From assembly GCA_933210815.1 (NCBI GenBank), contig OW119933.1, positions 107,505,780 to 107,569,779 on the forward strand: DNA of 64,000 bases. Direction: 5' to 3'. The position numbers and the translations under genes were made by a program. Every line of letters starts with the position of its first letter. Positions within the stretch are counted from its first letter, which is position 1. Under the pieces are notes generated by a model. It searched no databases. It worked only from the letters and a program-made list of their open reading frames with translations, and was not told where the DNA came from. This DNA is from Meta bourneti. Taxonomy: Eukaryota; Arthropoda; Arachnida; Araneae; Tetragnathidae. This document shows positions 11,207-22,287 of this stretch, piece after piece.

Positions 11207-11690
11207 CACTGGCAGAAAATAAAACCCCAACACCAAGAGGAAAATAGTTTAGAGGAATGAAATTTAGGCAAAGCATTTGTCTAGGTAACATATTTATTTG
11301 ATTAGAGTTTCAAGGTCACAGGTTAAAGTATGCGCGAGAAGAGCCATTTCAAATGTGAAATGTGGTACATTAATAACCGCTGTAGTCGCCACGATTTTAA
11401 ATGCAAACATGCATGCATTGTGTCGTACAGGTGCTGTATGTCATTTTGTGGGATGGAGTTCCATACCTGTTGCACTTGGTCAGTCAAATCAGCAATGGTC
11501 AGTGCTGGTTGTGGATGACGCTAGATTTGTCATCCAATAATGTCCCATACGTGCTCGATGGGAGAAAGATCTGGTGATCTCGCAGGCCAATGCAACATGT
11601 CGACACTCTGTAGAGCATGTTGGGTGACAGCAGTGGTATGAGGACGAGCGTTATCCTGTTGGAAAACACCCACTTGAATACTGCTCATGA
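11207..11690 (-). mobile_element. Tc1-like transposon 3' fragment
   Basis: The minus strand encodes the C-terminal half of a Tc1 transposase. FQQDNARPHTTAV (second catalytic Asp) and WPARSPDLSPIEHVWD (third, Glu) are 34 residues apart, the DD34E pattern. A C-terminal region including QVQQVWNSIPQ follows after a frame break. A terminal repeat CACTGGCAGAAAATAAAACC follows TA at 11,205-11,206. The N-terminal half and other end are missing where it meets hAT-like sequence at about 11,690. It is not the same subfamily as the copy at 22.3 kb. Confidence 0.82.
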
Positions 11691-12317
11691 ATAGCAGCAT
11701 AATTGATGAGAAGTAGGAATTTTTCAAGATGCAAGTTCCTTTTATTTTCTATTGGTGACATGATTTTTTCTTAAAAGCAAGTCTTGAACCAATTAATTAT
11801 TTTGAATCAAATTAATCAAAACATTTTACTCATATATGATAAATATATAAGGGTGCAAAATTCTGAAATTTGCATGATCGAAAAAATTCATATTATGGGT
11901 GAGATCAGGCAACCTAATTTATCTGGGTCCGAAAAATTCACGTCACCTGTTATGGGTTAAATTCGAAGTAATCTAAACCTCTTGAGAACGAGATAGAAAA
12001 ACATTACACATGCTTGGCATTTGGGGCACTCTTCTCTACTCTCATGTTATTTACTTTGCTAATTCCTAAGTTGCATTTCAATCTTTGAAAAATTTACCCA
12101 GCTGTTTCCTAATACATTAATGTCTTACATAAAAAGTATTAATGTTTAAATAAATCAAAATTATCTAGAAACTACACCGTAATTTGCATGTCTCATGTCC
12201 AACAAATTTAAACTTGTACATGCAAGGAATTAATTAAGATCATAAAAATCCGATTTGAATAAAAAAAATCTGATTTAAATGAAATAAATCTGATGTTTTT
12301 TATTTTTTCATACCCTG
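11690..12317 (-). mobile_element. hAT-like element, type 1, 5' part
   Basis: In reverse complement this matches the first 620 bp of the element at 4,077, ending CATACCCTG at 12,309-12,317. Shared blocks include the GAGACATGCAAATTAC-type segment and the ATTTATCTGGGTCC segment. The 8 bases after it (GTCCTGAT) do not match those before the type-2 piece at 10,656, so the two do not form one simple insertion. Confidence 0.75.
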
Positions 12318-14311
12318 GTCCTGATAGAATTATCATGCGTTTTAAGGTTGCAACTTTGAAGAGGAGTCGTGAAATCCCTTGTTGCATGTTTGAAGATCTT
12401 TCTCAAAAACGATTTAGCGTGGACAACACTATTTATATTTTGTAATCTGAAGAACTTTCTTTTTATCTATTTGGAAACAACAATTTTAAACATCATATTT
12501 AAGCTAAATATTAGCAAAAAATGGAAAATAATCGATTTTGATAAAATTAAAAAGGTTTCTATGGGCTAAAGGAATTTAAGCATCGTTAAAATTCATGTCA
12601 GATACAGTGCTGAGTATGATAAAACTACTACTGAAGTTTTTCCTCCATCTTCCAAACAGCAAAGGAAAATTATAAAATGCCGGTTTTGCACTTAAAATAG
12701 GCACACAAAATGAAATGAATTACAGCTCTGACGAAAACTATATTTTGGAAGAGTAGTTTAATATGCCTGTTACTTGTAATAAAAATTCAGGATTGTATTT
12801 TGTGTTCCAAAGCAACAATAACAGAATTAGTAAAACGCAAAAACACGTTCTTGCCCATCCAATCAATTGGTGACTGAAAGTTTCGTCGCCTAAAGACTAT
12901 TCGAATCGGTCTACTATGTGTTACCATATTCCATCCATATCATTCCTAATTGGCTATATTTATTATCGCCAATCACAGCATTTCTTTCCCATTCTATGCA
13001 TATCACTCGTTTAAAATGACAACAATGAAACCCCAAATCAGCGATGAAATACCAAATTATTTTTAACTTTTGAAGAAAATTATAAAAGCAGGACATCAAA
13101 TCACAATTGAAAAAGCTTAAACATTTAAAACTTTTACTTGATTGTCTTCAAATTCACTTTCAATCTGATAAAGGTCTCTTGTTCAATTTCGTAGTTGTTT
13201 AAATTGAAATATTCCTAGTGCTACCAAATTCTTGAAATCTTTACTTATTTCATTAGTGATTGTGATAAATATGGAACAAGGATTCGTAAATTATGTACAT
13301 TTTGGAGAATCGAGTATAACAACTATGTTTCAATCGTTTTTTACTCTTAAAATTATTGTTTTCCCCTGACTAGTAATGCTTAATATTTACAAAACGTATT
13401 TAACATTTACAAGTAGTATTTAATACTTACATTTCCAGAGGGAAAAGCAAATCGAAAAACTTCTAACAAAATTAACTTTCCACCTAATTATTTTACTCCT
13501 TGGATTAAGCAAAAAAAAAGACTTTAAAAAGAAATTTCATGTGAAATTTTGCATGGGCACCATAATAATAGTTATTTCATTCTTATATCGTATTTTTTAT
13601 ATTATTGAAGGTTATAACTCATTATCAGCTGCTATAAAAAAATCAATTTTACGTCTAGTTAAAAAGTTTCCTGAGACAAATAATCAAATTACAATTACGA
13701 AAATTTCAGGACATAATAGACATCTTGCTCTTATATGTTGAAAAGTTTTGATGTTTTTGGAGCTTTCCCTCACAGTGAAATATGTATTTTTAAAAATTGA
13801 AAAATCATATTTTCCATAATTTTACCTTTAAATGTTTTTTTTTCCTTATAATGGAGTAGGAACACAATCACCAAATTGCGCCACGCTATTTTTTAGGAAA
13901 GGCTCTTGGTTATGAATAATTTTTAATGATATCTTTCCATTTCTAGAGATACCAGAGCAATTCGAAACTTGTAGCAAATTGGCAAAATTTCTATTTTTGT
14001 CGATCTCTCAGATTCAGCAATGAAGGCTCTTAAATTATATTCTGATGTTTCCTAAGAGACCCTTTTCTCAAGAATGCAACAATATAAAAATTTAAAATTT
14101 TTGTCAATAACTTATTGAAATATAGGGTCGCAAACAGGCCACTTTTAGTACCAGAAAATCTAAATTTGTGTGACCTTGAACTTTAAATGTCAGTAACAAA
14201 ATATAGATTTCTGAAACCTAATATTTTGCAGTTGGTCATTACTATATGTGACCTATTTAAAACTGATTTTCATTAAAATCGGTGATATGTCAGCCACAGC
14301 CGATTTGCTTA
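12318..14311. other. AT-rich intergenic DNA, no gene recognised
   Basis: Only short chance frames occur here, for example a 66-codon frame at 13,541-13,741 with low-complexity hydrophobic content. No splice-supported exon, RNA gene or clear repeat boundary was found. Confidence 0.5.
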
Positions 14312-14830
14312 TTTTGCGTGGAATGACCCTTCACCGTTGTTAAGCAGACAGTGATCGGTTATCAGCTGTACAAACTATCGCCCACGGGAATTAGTATCCC
14401 TACTTTCCCAAAGCGCACTGCAAGCATTTAAATCACCAATGGTGATAAAGGGCTCAGGAAATTGTTTCACTAAGTTTTCAAGGCTCTGTCATTGAATGGC
14501 ATTAGGTAGCAAATACAGAGTACAGATGGGGATCATTCGTCACACTTGAATTCTTACAGCCACTGCCTTAAAGGTGTTAAGAGAAACTAGAGGATTAGGC
14601 ATGGGAGGTGAAGAGTGCAACACCTCGCAAAGCTCTTCCATCATTGTTGTTATTATCTCTTCGAATGCAAGTATAACTACGGATCTTCGCCGTGTCAGTA
14701 GATTTCAGGTATGTTTCCTGAAGTGCGATGCAGCTGGGATGGTACTGCGATCAGGGTCTTAACGTCATATAGTAGCTTGGTACATAATCCATGACAATTC
14801 CAGGATATAAAAGAACCTACCATTTAAGGA
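14312..14830 (-). pseudogene. LINE ORF2 endonuclease (EEP family) relic
   Basis: The minus strand reads SWNCHGL near the start, where jockey-like endonucleases read WNCRGL. EEIITTMMEELCEV, PLVSLNTFKAVAVRIQV, ICTLYLLPNA and EPFITIGDLNACSALW (the GDFNA-type catalytic block) follow, then DTNSRGR and LITDHCLLNNGEGSFH. The first catalytic Glu region is frameshifted. The endonuclease would nick target DNA for target-primed reverse transcription. The domain ends at the element's truncation point, so no RT follows. Confidence 0.78.
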
Positions 14831-15029
14831 AAAAGATTGTTACCATTAATGATCCCGACAATTTTGTAGTCCATGGAATCACCGTCTTCAATTTCTTCGT
14901 CAGAGGGATGTAGTTTAACAATTTCAGCATCCTTGACTGAGTTTAAAAGATTGAAAGGGTTAGAGTATTTGGGCAAGGAATGACTTTCCTTTACTGCTTT
15001 CAATTTCAAAGCTTGAAGCGCTTTTGAAC

Positions 15030-15960
15030 GTGCAGTGTTTTTTTTTTTGGGGGGGGGGTCATATAATTTTTATTGCTTTGTTCCTTTGTTTTACTTTGTA
15101 ATGGGACAGAAGGTAAAGTAGTATGTTTTGCTGCTGTCATAAGGTAGTAGGTTCTGTCGAAGTTAATGTAATAGAATCAGTCTGAGAGTAGCTGAGGTTT
15201 GATGGAATTTTTAATTGAGATGGCATAGAAAATTCCAGGTTTCGGTGTTCGACTATTTTGCGGGCTTCAGGATATAGTATATTTTGTAAGACTTGGATTT
15301 TTGAAAAAGAAATACAATGAATTCATTTCTGGCATGATCGTGAAAAGAAGGCGTGATCTTCCTGACAATTTACGCAATGAGGTGCTGCGTTGCAGCCGTC
15401 ACTATCGTGCCAACTTCTCCACAACGAGTCCAAGTCTCGTTACCTCAACAGGAAGTCTTTCCATGAACGAACCTCTGACATTTAAAACACCTATGGGGAC
15501 TCAGGACGAACGACCGGACTGAGAAACTGAAGTACGCTGCTTCAATACGATCCGGTAGCTTCGGTGAATCAAACGCCAGGAAAAGGTGTTTGGTGGGAAT
15601 TATAACCCCATCTCGATTTAAAGTCTTACTACGCAAACATTTTCTTTGCACAAATTATCAAGAATATCCTCTTCTGGGATATTAGGGAACTCGGGCTCGG
15701 ATATAACTACTTGACATGTATTTAAGGTTCAGTGTGGAGTGACAGAAACAGTAAAGCAACCAAGGACAGTAGATTTTACTAGTATTTCTCATTGAGCTTC
15801 TGAATACCTAAATGAGTAGGTCACCAGATCAAAGTTTTTTTAATGGATTTTTGCCGTTCCAATTAAGGATTGGATTGCTTTGGTGATGAGAAAAGGGGAA
15901 ACATTGAATTAAAGTTGTACTTTGAGTATTGCTACTGAGTAATTTTACTATGAAAAATGG
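15030..15960 (-). pseudogene. LINE ORF1 (gag-like, zinc knuckle) relic
   Basis: Read on the minus strand across several frames. Blocks include CQVVISEPEFPNIPEEDILD, then KHLFLAFDSPKLPDRIEAAY, then RCFKCQRFVHGKTSC, which is a CCHC zinc knuckle with one residue changed (usually GHG). IQVLQNILYPEARKIVE follows near the C-terminus. This is the layout of ORF1 in arthropod jockey-like LINEs, an RNA-binding protein that coats the element RNA. The longest intact piece is 15,651-15,445. It is not functional. Confidence 0.78.
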
Positions 15961-16779
15961 GTGTTGGAAAGTGTCAAAGCAGTTTGTTTGCTCTCGGAGA
16001 GGGAGAAGAATTTAATAAATTATTGCTCACAATAAAGAGAAAAATAATTCAGACACCACTACAACCACTCACCACAGAGTCCAACGAGGAGATACAGGCT
16101 CCTGTACCAGTGATAAACGGGTCCATACGCTTTCAGTCCCCCCTTGGCAGACACCACCCTTAACGTATTGCTCAGTAGGTGACCGATCGCTTGATCCCTA
16201 GCCGACGACGAAGTTCATTCGACCAGCCGATTGATGCATACAGGACCAACGTACACCTCCCTTTTACTGGAAACTGGGGCCAAAGTAGTGCGCGTTGGGT
16301 CAGTATGTCGCCCCATAACTGCTAGGTTCCCCTTTTCCAGGAACACGTGACTCCATGCTCGGTAAACACGTGGGTGATATAATCCCCAAGGGGAGCTGAA
16401 AGCAACAGAGTGGCGAAAAGCTTCTCAATGGGAGCCCTCACCTCTGAAGAGGCAACCACAAGGGAGGAAGAAAAAGCAGAAGGGGAGGGGAAAATGTAAA
16501 TGAGGGAGGATCACTCAGATACCCCGGGGTTGTGAAGCCCATACAAACCTAAAGAAGGTATGCCTTGAGGGATTAAAAATTTGGGAAAAGTGAAACATGC
16601 ATTAGTAAATTTTGATTGTATTGCTGGTAAGGTACTAATTACATCAGGAAACTTACATAAATAAATAAGAAAAACTTGAGGGTATTCCGAGAAGTCTGGT
16701 AAACTTATCTATCAAACCCGGGGTTTCTTTATATCCCAATGTGAAACAAAATGGAATCTTTGAAAATGATATAATGAAG

Positions 16780-17410
16780 AAATTCCCTTATAGAGCTTTA
16801 ATTGGCTGTCTTTTTTGGCAGAATGAAGTCATCTTGATATTAGTTTTGCAGTGAACTTAATGGCTCAATTTTTCAATAGCTCTAGTTACCAACATTGGTT
16901 ATATGATGTAGATATATTAAATGTATTTATTTCAAAATAGTATAAAATTAAATGAACTTTACTAGAAGAATTGAGTATCAAGTCCTACTCAGATGCAAGT
17001 TGGGGTTCTGGATTGACAGATACTCAACAAGTGGATTTGTAATTTATTTAGCAAATGTACCTTTCATATGGAAGTCATGTAAACAAAAAGCTGTTGTGTT
17101 AAGTTCTATGGAATCAGAGTTTATTGCTCTCATGGACTGTGTTAAAGAAATAATGTGGTTTTCAAACATTTTAGATGAACTTACCATTGTAAATACCATT
17201 AAACCTATTCTGTATTGTGTTAACATGTCTGCCATATGCTTCTGTAAAAATAATACCGAATATAGTAAAACAAAGCATATTGATATTAAATTGAAATTGG
17301 AGATTCAAAATATTATTAATGATGAAAATTTGGACTTCAAATATGTAAAACAGTAAAGCAAATCTAGCTGACTTGACCAAGGCAAAATTAAAATATACTC
17401 TTTTAGAAAC
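16780..17410 (+). pseudogene. Ty1/copia pol fragment: end of RT and RNase H
   Basis: The plus strand reads, with frameshifts near 16,950 and 16,990, PYRALIGCLFW and VNLMAQFFNSS (RT tail), then SYSDASWGSGLTD (RNase H first Asp region). The intact stretch STSGFVIYLANVPFIWKSCK, AVVLSSMESEFIALMDCVKE (second acid), STEYSKTKHIDIK-like text and DFKYVKQ follows. The domain order and the CDN-equivalent CVN identify copia pol. No LTRs are visible. The longest open frame is 16,952-17,356. It is a dead fragment. Confidence 0.85.
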
Positions 17411-17540
17411 TTAAGTAAAACTTTTTGTCACAGAAGAGTCAACAATGATGAACTTAGAGAATCCGTGGGGCCGTATGTTGACAACAGTGTAAAGCGGATG
17501 ACGTCATCACTGTTGATGTAAAAGGTTTTCTCTTTAAAAA

Positions 17541-17802
17541 GGGTAGGTAGGTATTTAAATTAACATTGCACTTGGAGCAACACACAACGGGCTGTTGGGA
17601 ATGGTTCGGGATCAAGCCCCGAGAGATCGGGGACAACACCACGTAATTCTGAACCACAGTCAGATGACGAGGTCACACCTGAGCTGGCACCCTACTCTCC
17701 AAATTTCCACATCACGGCAACCCGAGAGGAATCGAAACTGCACAGCCTACAACTCACAGGTTAGAGCAGTGGGCATACCCACCGAACCATGACGGTCGCC
17801 CG
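17541..17802 (-). mobile_element. tRNA-derived SINE, family A (minus)
   Basis: Reading in reverse, a tRNA-like head (TGGTTCGGTGGGTATGCCCA, then GTTTCGATTCC as box B) is followed by a body shared with the SINEs at 18,123 and 31,339. It ends in a CCGAACCATTCCCAACAGCC-like segment and a (TACC)n tail near 17,541. RNA polymerase III box A/B-like motifs and the short tandem tail are the basis for the SINE call. Confidence 0.7.
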
Positions 17803-17905
17803 AGCTATTGGAAGAATAGAAAGGCTCGATCTTTAAAGTGTGTTTGTGAGAGAAGTTTATTATTTATAACATTAAAGTATCTCCCGTTTTACAAAGGTGG
17901 AAGGT

Positions 17906-18437
17906 GGGGCCGCAGTAATCCAGTTGAAGTGTAACGGATTAGCAACCGGAGGATTGAAAGTTCGAAACTCGGTCCAGGCAAAGCCCATTGCGTATACGGG
18001 GTTGGTGCACGTTAAATTTGTCTTGACCTCAAATGTCCTCATGTGGTGTGCTGTGGAAGTTTGGAGAATGGGGTACCAGCTCAGGTGTTATTTCCTCATC
18101 TGTCCATGGCTCAATAATACATGGGGGCCACTGTAGCCCGGTTGGAAGAGTAATGGACTAGCAACTGGAGGGGTTGCAAGTTCGAATCCAACCAAAGATC
18201 GTCGTGTACAAGGGGCGCTGGTGCACGTTAAATCTATCATGGCCGCAAATGTCCTCACGTTGGCGTGGTGTAGAAGTTTGGAGAGTGGTGCACCAGCTCA
18301 GGTGTGACCTTGTCTGATCGTGGTTCAAAATTATGTGGTGTTCTCGGATCTTTCCCTTTGGGATTTGATCCCGAACCATCGCCAAGAGCCCGCTCTGTTC
18401 CTCTTGCATGACGTTAATTAGCGTACCTATCTATCTA
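17906..18437 (+). mobile_element. Tandem pair of family A SINE units
   Basis: Two head-to-tail units. Unit 1 (17,906-18,122) has AACGGATTAGCAACCGGAGG and AGTTCGAAACTCGG. Unit 2 (18,123-18,437) has TAGCCCGGTTGGAAGAGTAA (box A-like) and AGTTCGAATCC (box B). Unit 2 continues through TTTGGGATTTGATCCCGAAC to a tail CCTATCTATCTAAC. Unit 1 lacks the 3' third, so this may be a dimeric SINE or an insertion at the same spot. Confidence 0.72.
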
Positions 18438-21003
18438 ACAAAGAGAAGGATTTGGGAAAAGCTATAACAAGCCCTCAAGTAGATTTTTAATGTAAAACTT
18501 AATCTGAATCTGGCAACGATGAAATGTTTTGCGTTTGAATTAAGCTTAACTGTTTCAGAGATTTCAATGAAGCGAATTAATTTTTGTTATTGATTATGGT
18601 TTCTCTTCATATCATTTAAATTCAGTATATCGTAAACCATCTGGTCAAAAAAGCTTCTTGCAGAATTATCCAACCTTACTCGGTTTGAATTTGTTAACTA
18701 TAGATTGGAAAACTGACCATAAAGAATAATCACTTTTCTTTCCTAGAAAAACATCAAATCATTTAAATGTGAGTAAAATAGTTATTAACACCTTTTTGAT
18801 AATTTTATACGGACACAAATCATAGACATGCATATCCATCCATGTACTAAGTTTCACATACATCGCACCCCTGCTTTATGACAAAACTTCAAAATTACGA
18901 AGGGTGACACTAAGGTAACTACTAAAGACGATTTTGAGGGTTTAGGAATGCTCCTTCTTTCTTAAGTTATTTTCCTGTAAAATTGCTCCACTCATTTCAT
19001 GAAATTGGCGAATCTACGGTGATTATTCTCGAACTCGGTTTACCTCCCAATATTTTTACTTGTGGCGCTCTTGCACCAGGCATGCAAAGTTTTTGAATTT
19101 TACCATTTTTAAGGGAAAGATGACAAACTAATTTGATAAGAGATTCATCACTAAATTTTTTAAAAGTGAATACATTTTTTCTTCAAAATTTCATTTGTGG
19201 CACATGCAATAAAGAACTTTCAAATTTGAAAGTCTTTATTAATTACCACTTTTTTAAAATGGTAAATCGATTTGACAGCGTTTTTTTATAACAAAATCAT
19301 TGTTTTCAACAAATTTTTAGCATAAGTTGCTTAAAAAACTTCAACTCCTAAAATAAGCCACTTTGACCTACTATGACAAAGAATTTTTAATCTTTCACAA
19401 GACCTAGTTTGGAATTTTTGTAACATTAGTGTTCTTTGAATAACGACAAAATTTCACTTAATTTACTTTATTCAAACTTACATGCTGCTTTAAACCGAAT
19501 GCATTGGCGGCGTTGCGTATGATGAAAAGAATTACAATTTATTTTTAAAAAAAATTTCTTTTATAAATTTACTACAGGAAACTGAAATAAAATTAAAGCA
19601 AAGTTGTGTGGAAAAAGTTCTGAAGATATTAATTTGTGATTCTATTACAAGTGATCTCGCATGGTTGCCACAACTTACAATTAAAAATTACACAAAATTT
19701 TAAAGTACAAAATTAATTCTGAACGAAAACCTGAAAATATCACTGCAAGTGATCAACAAACACAAGTTTCGTTACAAAATATCATCTGTCTAAAATATTT
19801 GGAAATTGTTTAGATTTTTCAAAGATAAAACTAAGGCTAAAAAAGTAAAGCATCTGTTAAATTTACTTAGAATAATTTTTGGCAAAATAATTGCTTTTTC
19901 AGCAGTACAAACAATCCAATTAATCGCTGTGCTCATATATACATTCTAGTTTCTTTAATTCTACCAAATTATGGTTGATTTCAGTATACTTATTCATGCT
20001 ACAGCATGAAACTTGTCTAAATAAGTATGCAAAGGAAATTCAAATATTGTATTCACTAAACTAAAACATGATTTGTCAAATATAGAACATTGTATTGAAG
20101 TATGTTGAATAAATTTTTTTGATACTTGAACACAAACCAAAAAACAGGTAAAATAGGAAGACAGACCAATGCAACCAAAGCGGATAAATAACTTGAAATG
20201 GTTCAAAAATATTCCATGTACAAACATTATTTTTATTTATATGGATTGTGCAGTAAAAGATGTGACTATAGAGAAACGAACCGAAAATCCCCCAAAATCG
20301 TTGGACTGCTGATCCTCATTGAAATGTTTTCAAATTTCATTTGTTTCATCAAATTTAAATTTTTTCTGATATGTAAAATACTATACCAAGCTCGCTATCA
20401 TCGCTATGCGAGACATGCAAATCAGAAACAAAAACAGATTATGTTTAGCTTATAGAAACTGCAGACTTGTCTTATTCCACATAGATGTAATTATCTTACT
20501 GACGCTTATGCTATATTCAGTCTTCTAACATATAAATAAAATGTAACATTCTGTTGTCCACATTGAAATGCATAAAACTGTTTGAGGAGCATAGTTTCTA
20601 ACAATAGTTTAATAACTTCTGTTAATGGCAATTGAAAAGATAATCTAAAGAACCTTGATTTCCAAATGAAATTGGAGATACAAGTGAACTGTTGAAAAAG
20701 TATACTTATCGCATGGCATTTATTATCCATTAATCATACACTAATGTTGTAGATAACTACTAATTTAGTTATACATATATTTTTTAATTGGAACAAATAT
20801 CGTCACATTTTAATTCATTTCTCTGTTTAATAGAATTTCAACCAACCTCAGTGTATCTAAAGATGCTAGAGCCTAATTCTTGTCCAGCCTGTCCCTGATG
20901 GAGAGCATTTAGATTACTTTTTAAATAAAATTTCTGTTTTTTAACTGATTGAATGTGGAACCTTTTTGTCCACTCTTATTTGATAAGTGATGTTAATTTT
21001 CAG
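18438..21003. other. AT-rich DNA, likely intron or intergenic
   Basis: No exon, RNA gene or bounded repeat was recognised. If the exon at 21,004 belongs to a longer gene, this would be intron or upstream sequence. A 74-codon frame at 20,506-20,730 (minus) and an 85-codon frame at 20,198-20,455 (plus) have no recognisable domain. Confidence 0.45.
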
Positions 21004-21105
21004 AAAGAATGAAACCTGCAGTGGATGCTTATGAAGCAGACAGCCTGTGTAATCATGAACATGAGAGTCAGCTGCATCCACTTAATCATAAGCAGTGCTC
21101 GCCAG
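21004..21105 (+). CDS. Candidate internal exon of an unidentified host gene
   Basis: 102-nt open segment between an acceptor (TGTTAATTTTCAG) and a strong donor (G|GTAAGC). Its composition is less AT-rich than the flanks. The frame after two leading bases reads MKPAVDAYEADSLCNHEHES, QLHPLNHKQCSP, then a single G. Its ending phase fits the exon at 29,308-29,408. I do not recognise the protein and no upstream exon was identified. A chance open stretch is possible. Confidence 0.5.
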
Positions 21106-22287
21106 GTAAGCAGCTTTGCTGCAAAGAATTGAAATTGTATCAAGTTAACTAGAATTTTACCTAAGTTGATACTTGTATTCTTGGTATATCAGAAGATTTT
21201 TCGGATGATGGTATAAGAATACATTATTTAGACCATCTTTTTCAAACTTGTTTGTGACCCTAAAGACGGGTAGGAGATTATTGCACAGGAGAATGCAGCT
21301 ATTCCTAAATTATTTATTTTTGAATGTTACTTTCCCACTGATACATTTTCGCATGAAAACAATATCCATGTTGGTGTCTAGAAAACATACCAAAACGATT
21401 ACACCTTACCATTTAGCAATATTACGATGAAATTCAATGTGATATGTAGTGTTGTGGAAGGAAATCAATTGTGTGTGTAACATGGGGTAAAGTGGGTAAT
21501 TCATAGAAGTAAATTTCACTGTAAAACAGTCACAAAATCTTCACAATATAAAACGTGAATTATTCAAAATTCATGAAAACGTTATGTTAACATGAATTTT
21601 GAGAGATATAGAGATTATATATCCAAACTGTATTAACTGTATAGAGGTTATATATTCAATCTGTGTATGTCATAAATACTTCCAATATCTATTATGCCAA
21701 CGTCTCCTTTTCTAGAAAATATACCATCAACTAACTCTAGATTTTTAAAGAAAGGCTACTTTGAATGAATCTTTCCTGACTTCTGTTACTTGCTCAATGA
21801 ATTATTGAATTTATTTTTTGCCTGTATATTACCCAAGAATCTTGCTTAATATTGCAGCTGTCAATTTTGCTCTTGTTCAATATTTTTTTCTGGTTCCTTA
21901 ACTTTATTTTCAGTATGAACCTGAGCTGATCTCAATTTTTTCCTTTTTACTAGACCTATCTTTCTTGAAATAAATGTTCTAGTATGCTAGAGCCTCTGTT
22001 AATACCTCACCTATTTTTCTGAACCCTTTTCCTTTTTCTTAATGAATTCTGAACAGCATTTATAAATTCAGAGACATAGGAGTTGAGGGTTGTTATTATG
22101 GCTAATTTCAGGTCTTTTAACTATAATTTCTTTATTTTGTGACAAGCTTACAACACATGAACTTAATTCTGGGAAATGAATGCCTTTTCTATCCTTACAA
22201 TTCTGCGTTCAACAGCATGGCGGTTTACAATATGTAAGCTCTTCCCTTAAATTCTTTCACATGATCAAATTTAATGATTCACATAAC
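21106..22287. other. AT-rich DNA before the Tc1 element
   Basis: This would be intron sequence if the 21,004/29,308 exon pair is real. No RNA gene or coding domain was recognised. Confidence 0.4.

Larger units (their letters stand above)
14312..16545 (-). mobile_element. Jockey-like non-LTR retrotransposon, 5' portion only
   Basis: On the minus strand the order is a GC-richer 5' region (about 16,545-16,180), a gag-like ORF1 (about 15,960-15,030) and the start of ORF2, an endonuclease domain (about 14,830-14,312). The sequence then stops and ordinary AT-rich DNA follows; reverse transcriptase and the 3' end are absent. LINE copies are usually 5'-truncated, so loss of the 3' end points to a later deletion or rearrangement. 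A T-then-G run at about 15,038-15,058 interrupts it. Many frameshifts show it is old. Confidence 0.8.

Noticed and set aside
18136..18200. Possible true tRNA gene at the SINE head
   Set aside because: Box A and B motifs are present but no acceptor-stem pairing is evident and the body continues into a SINE shared with other loci.
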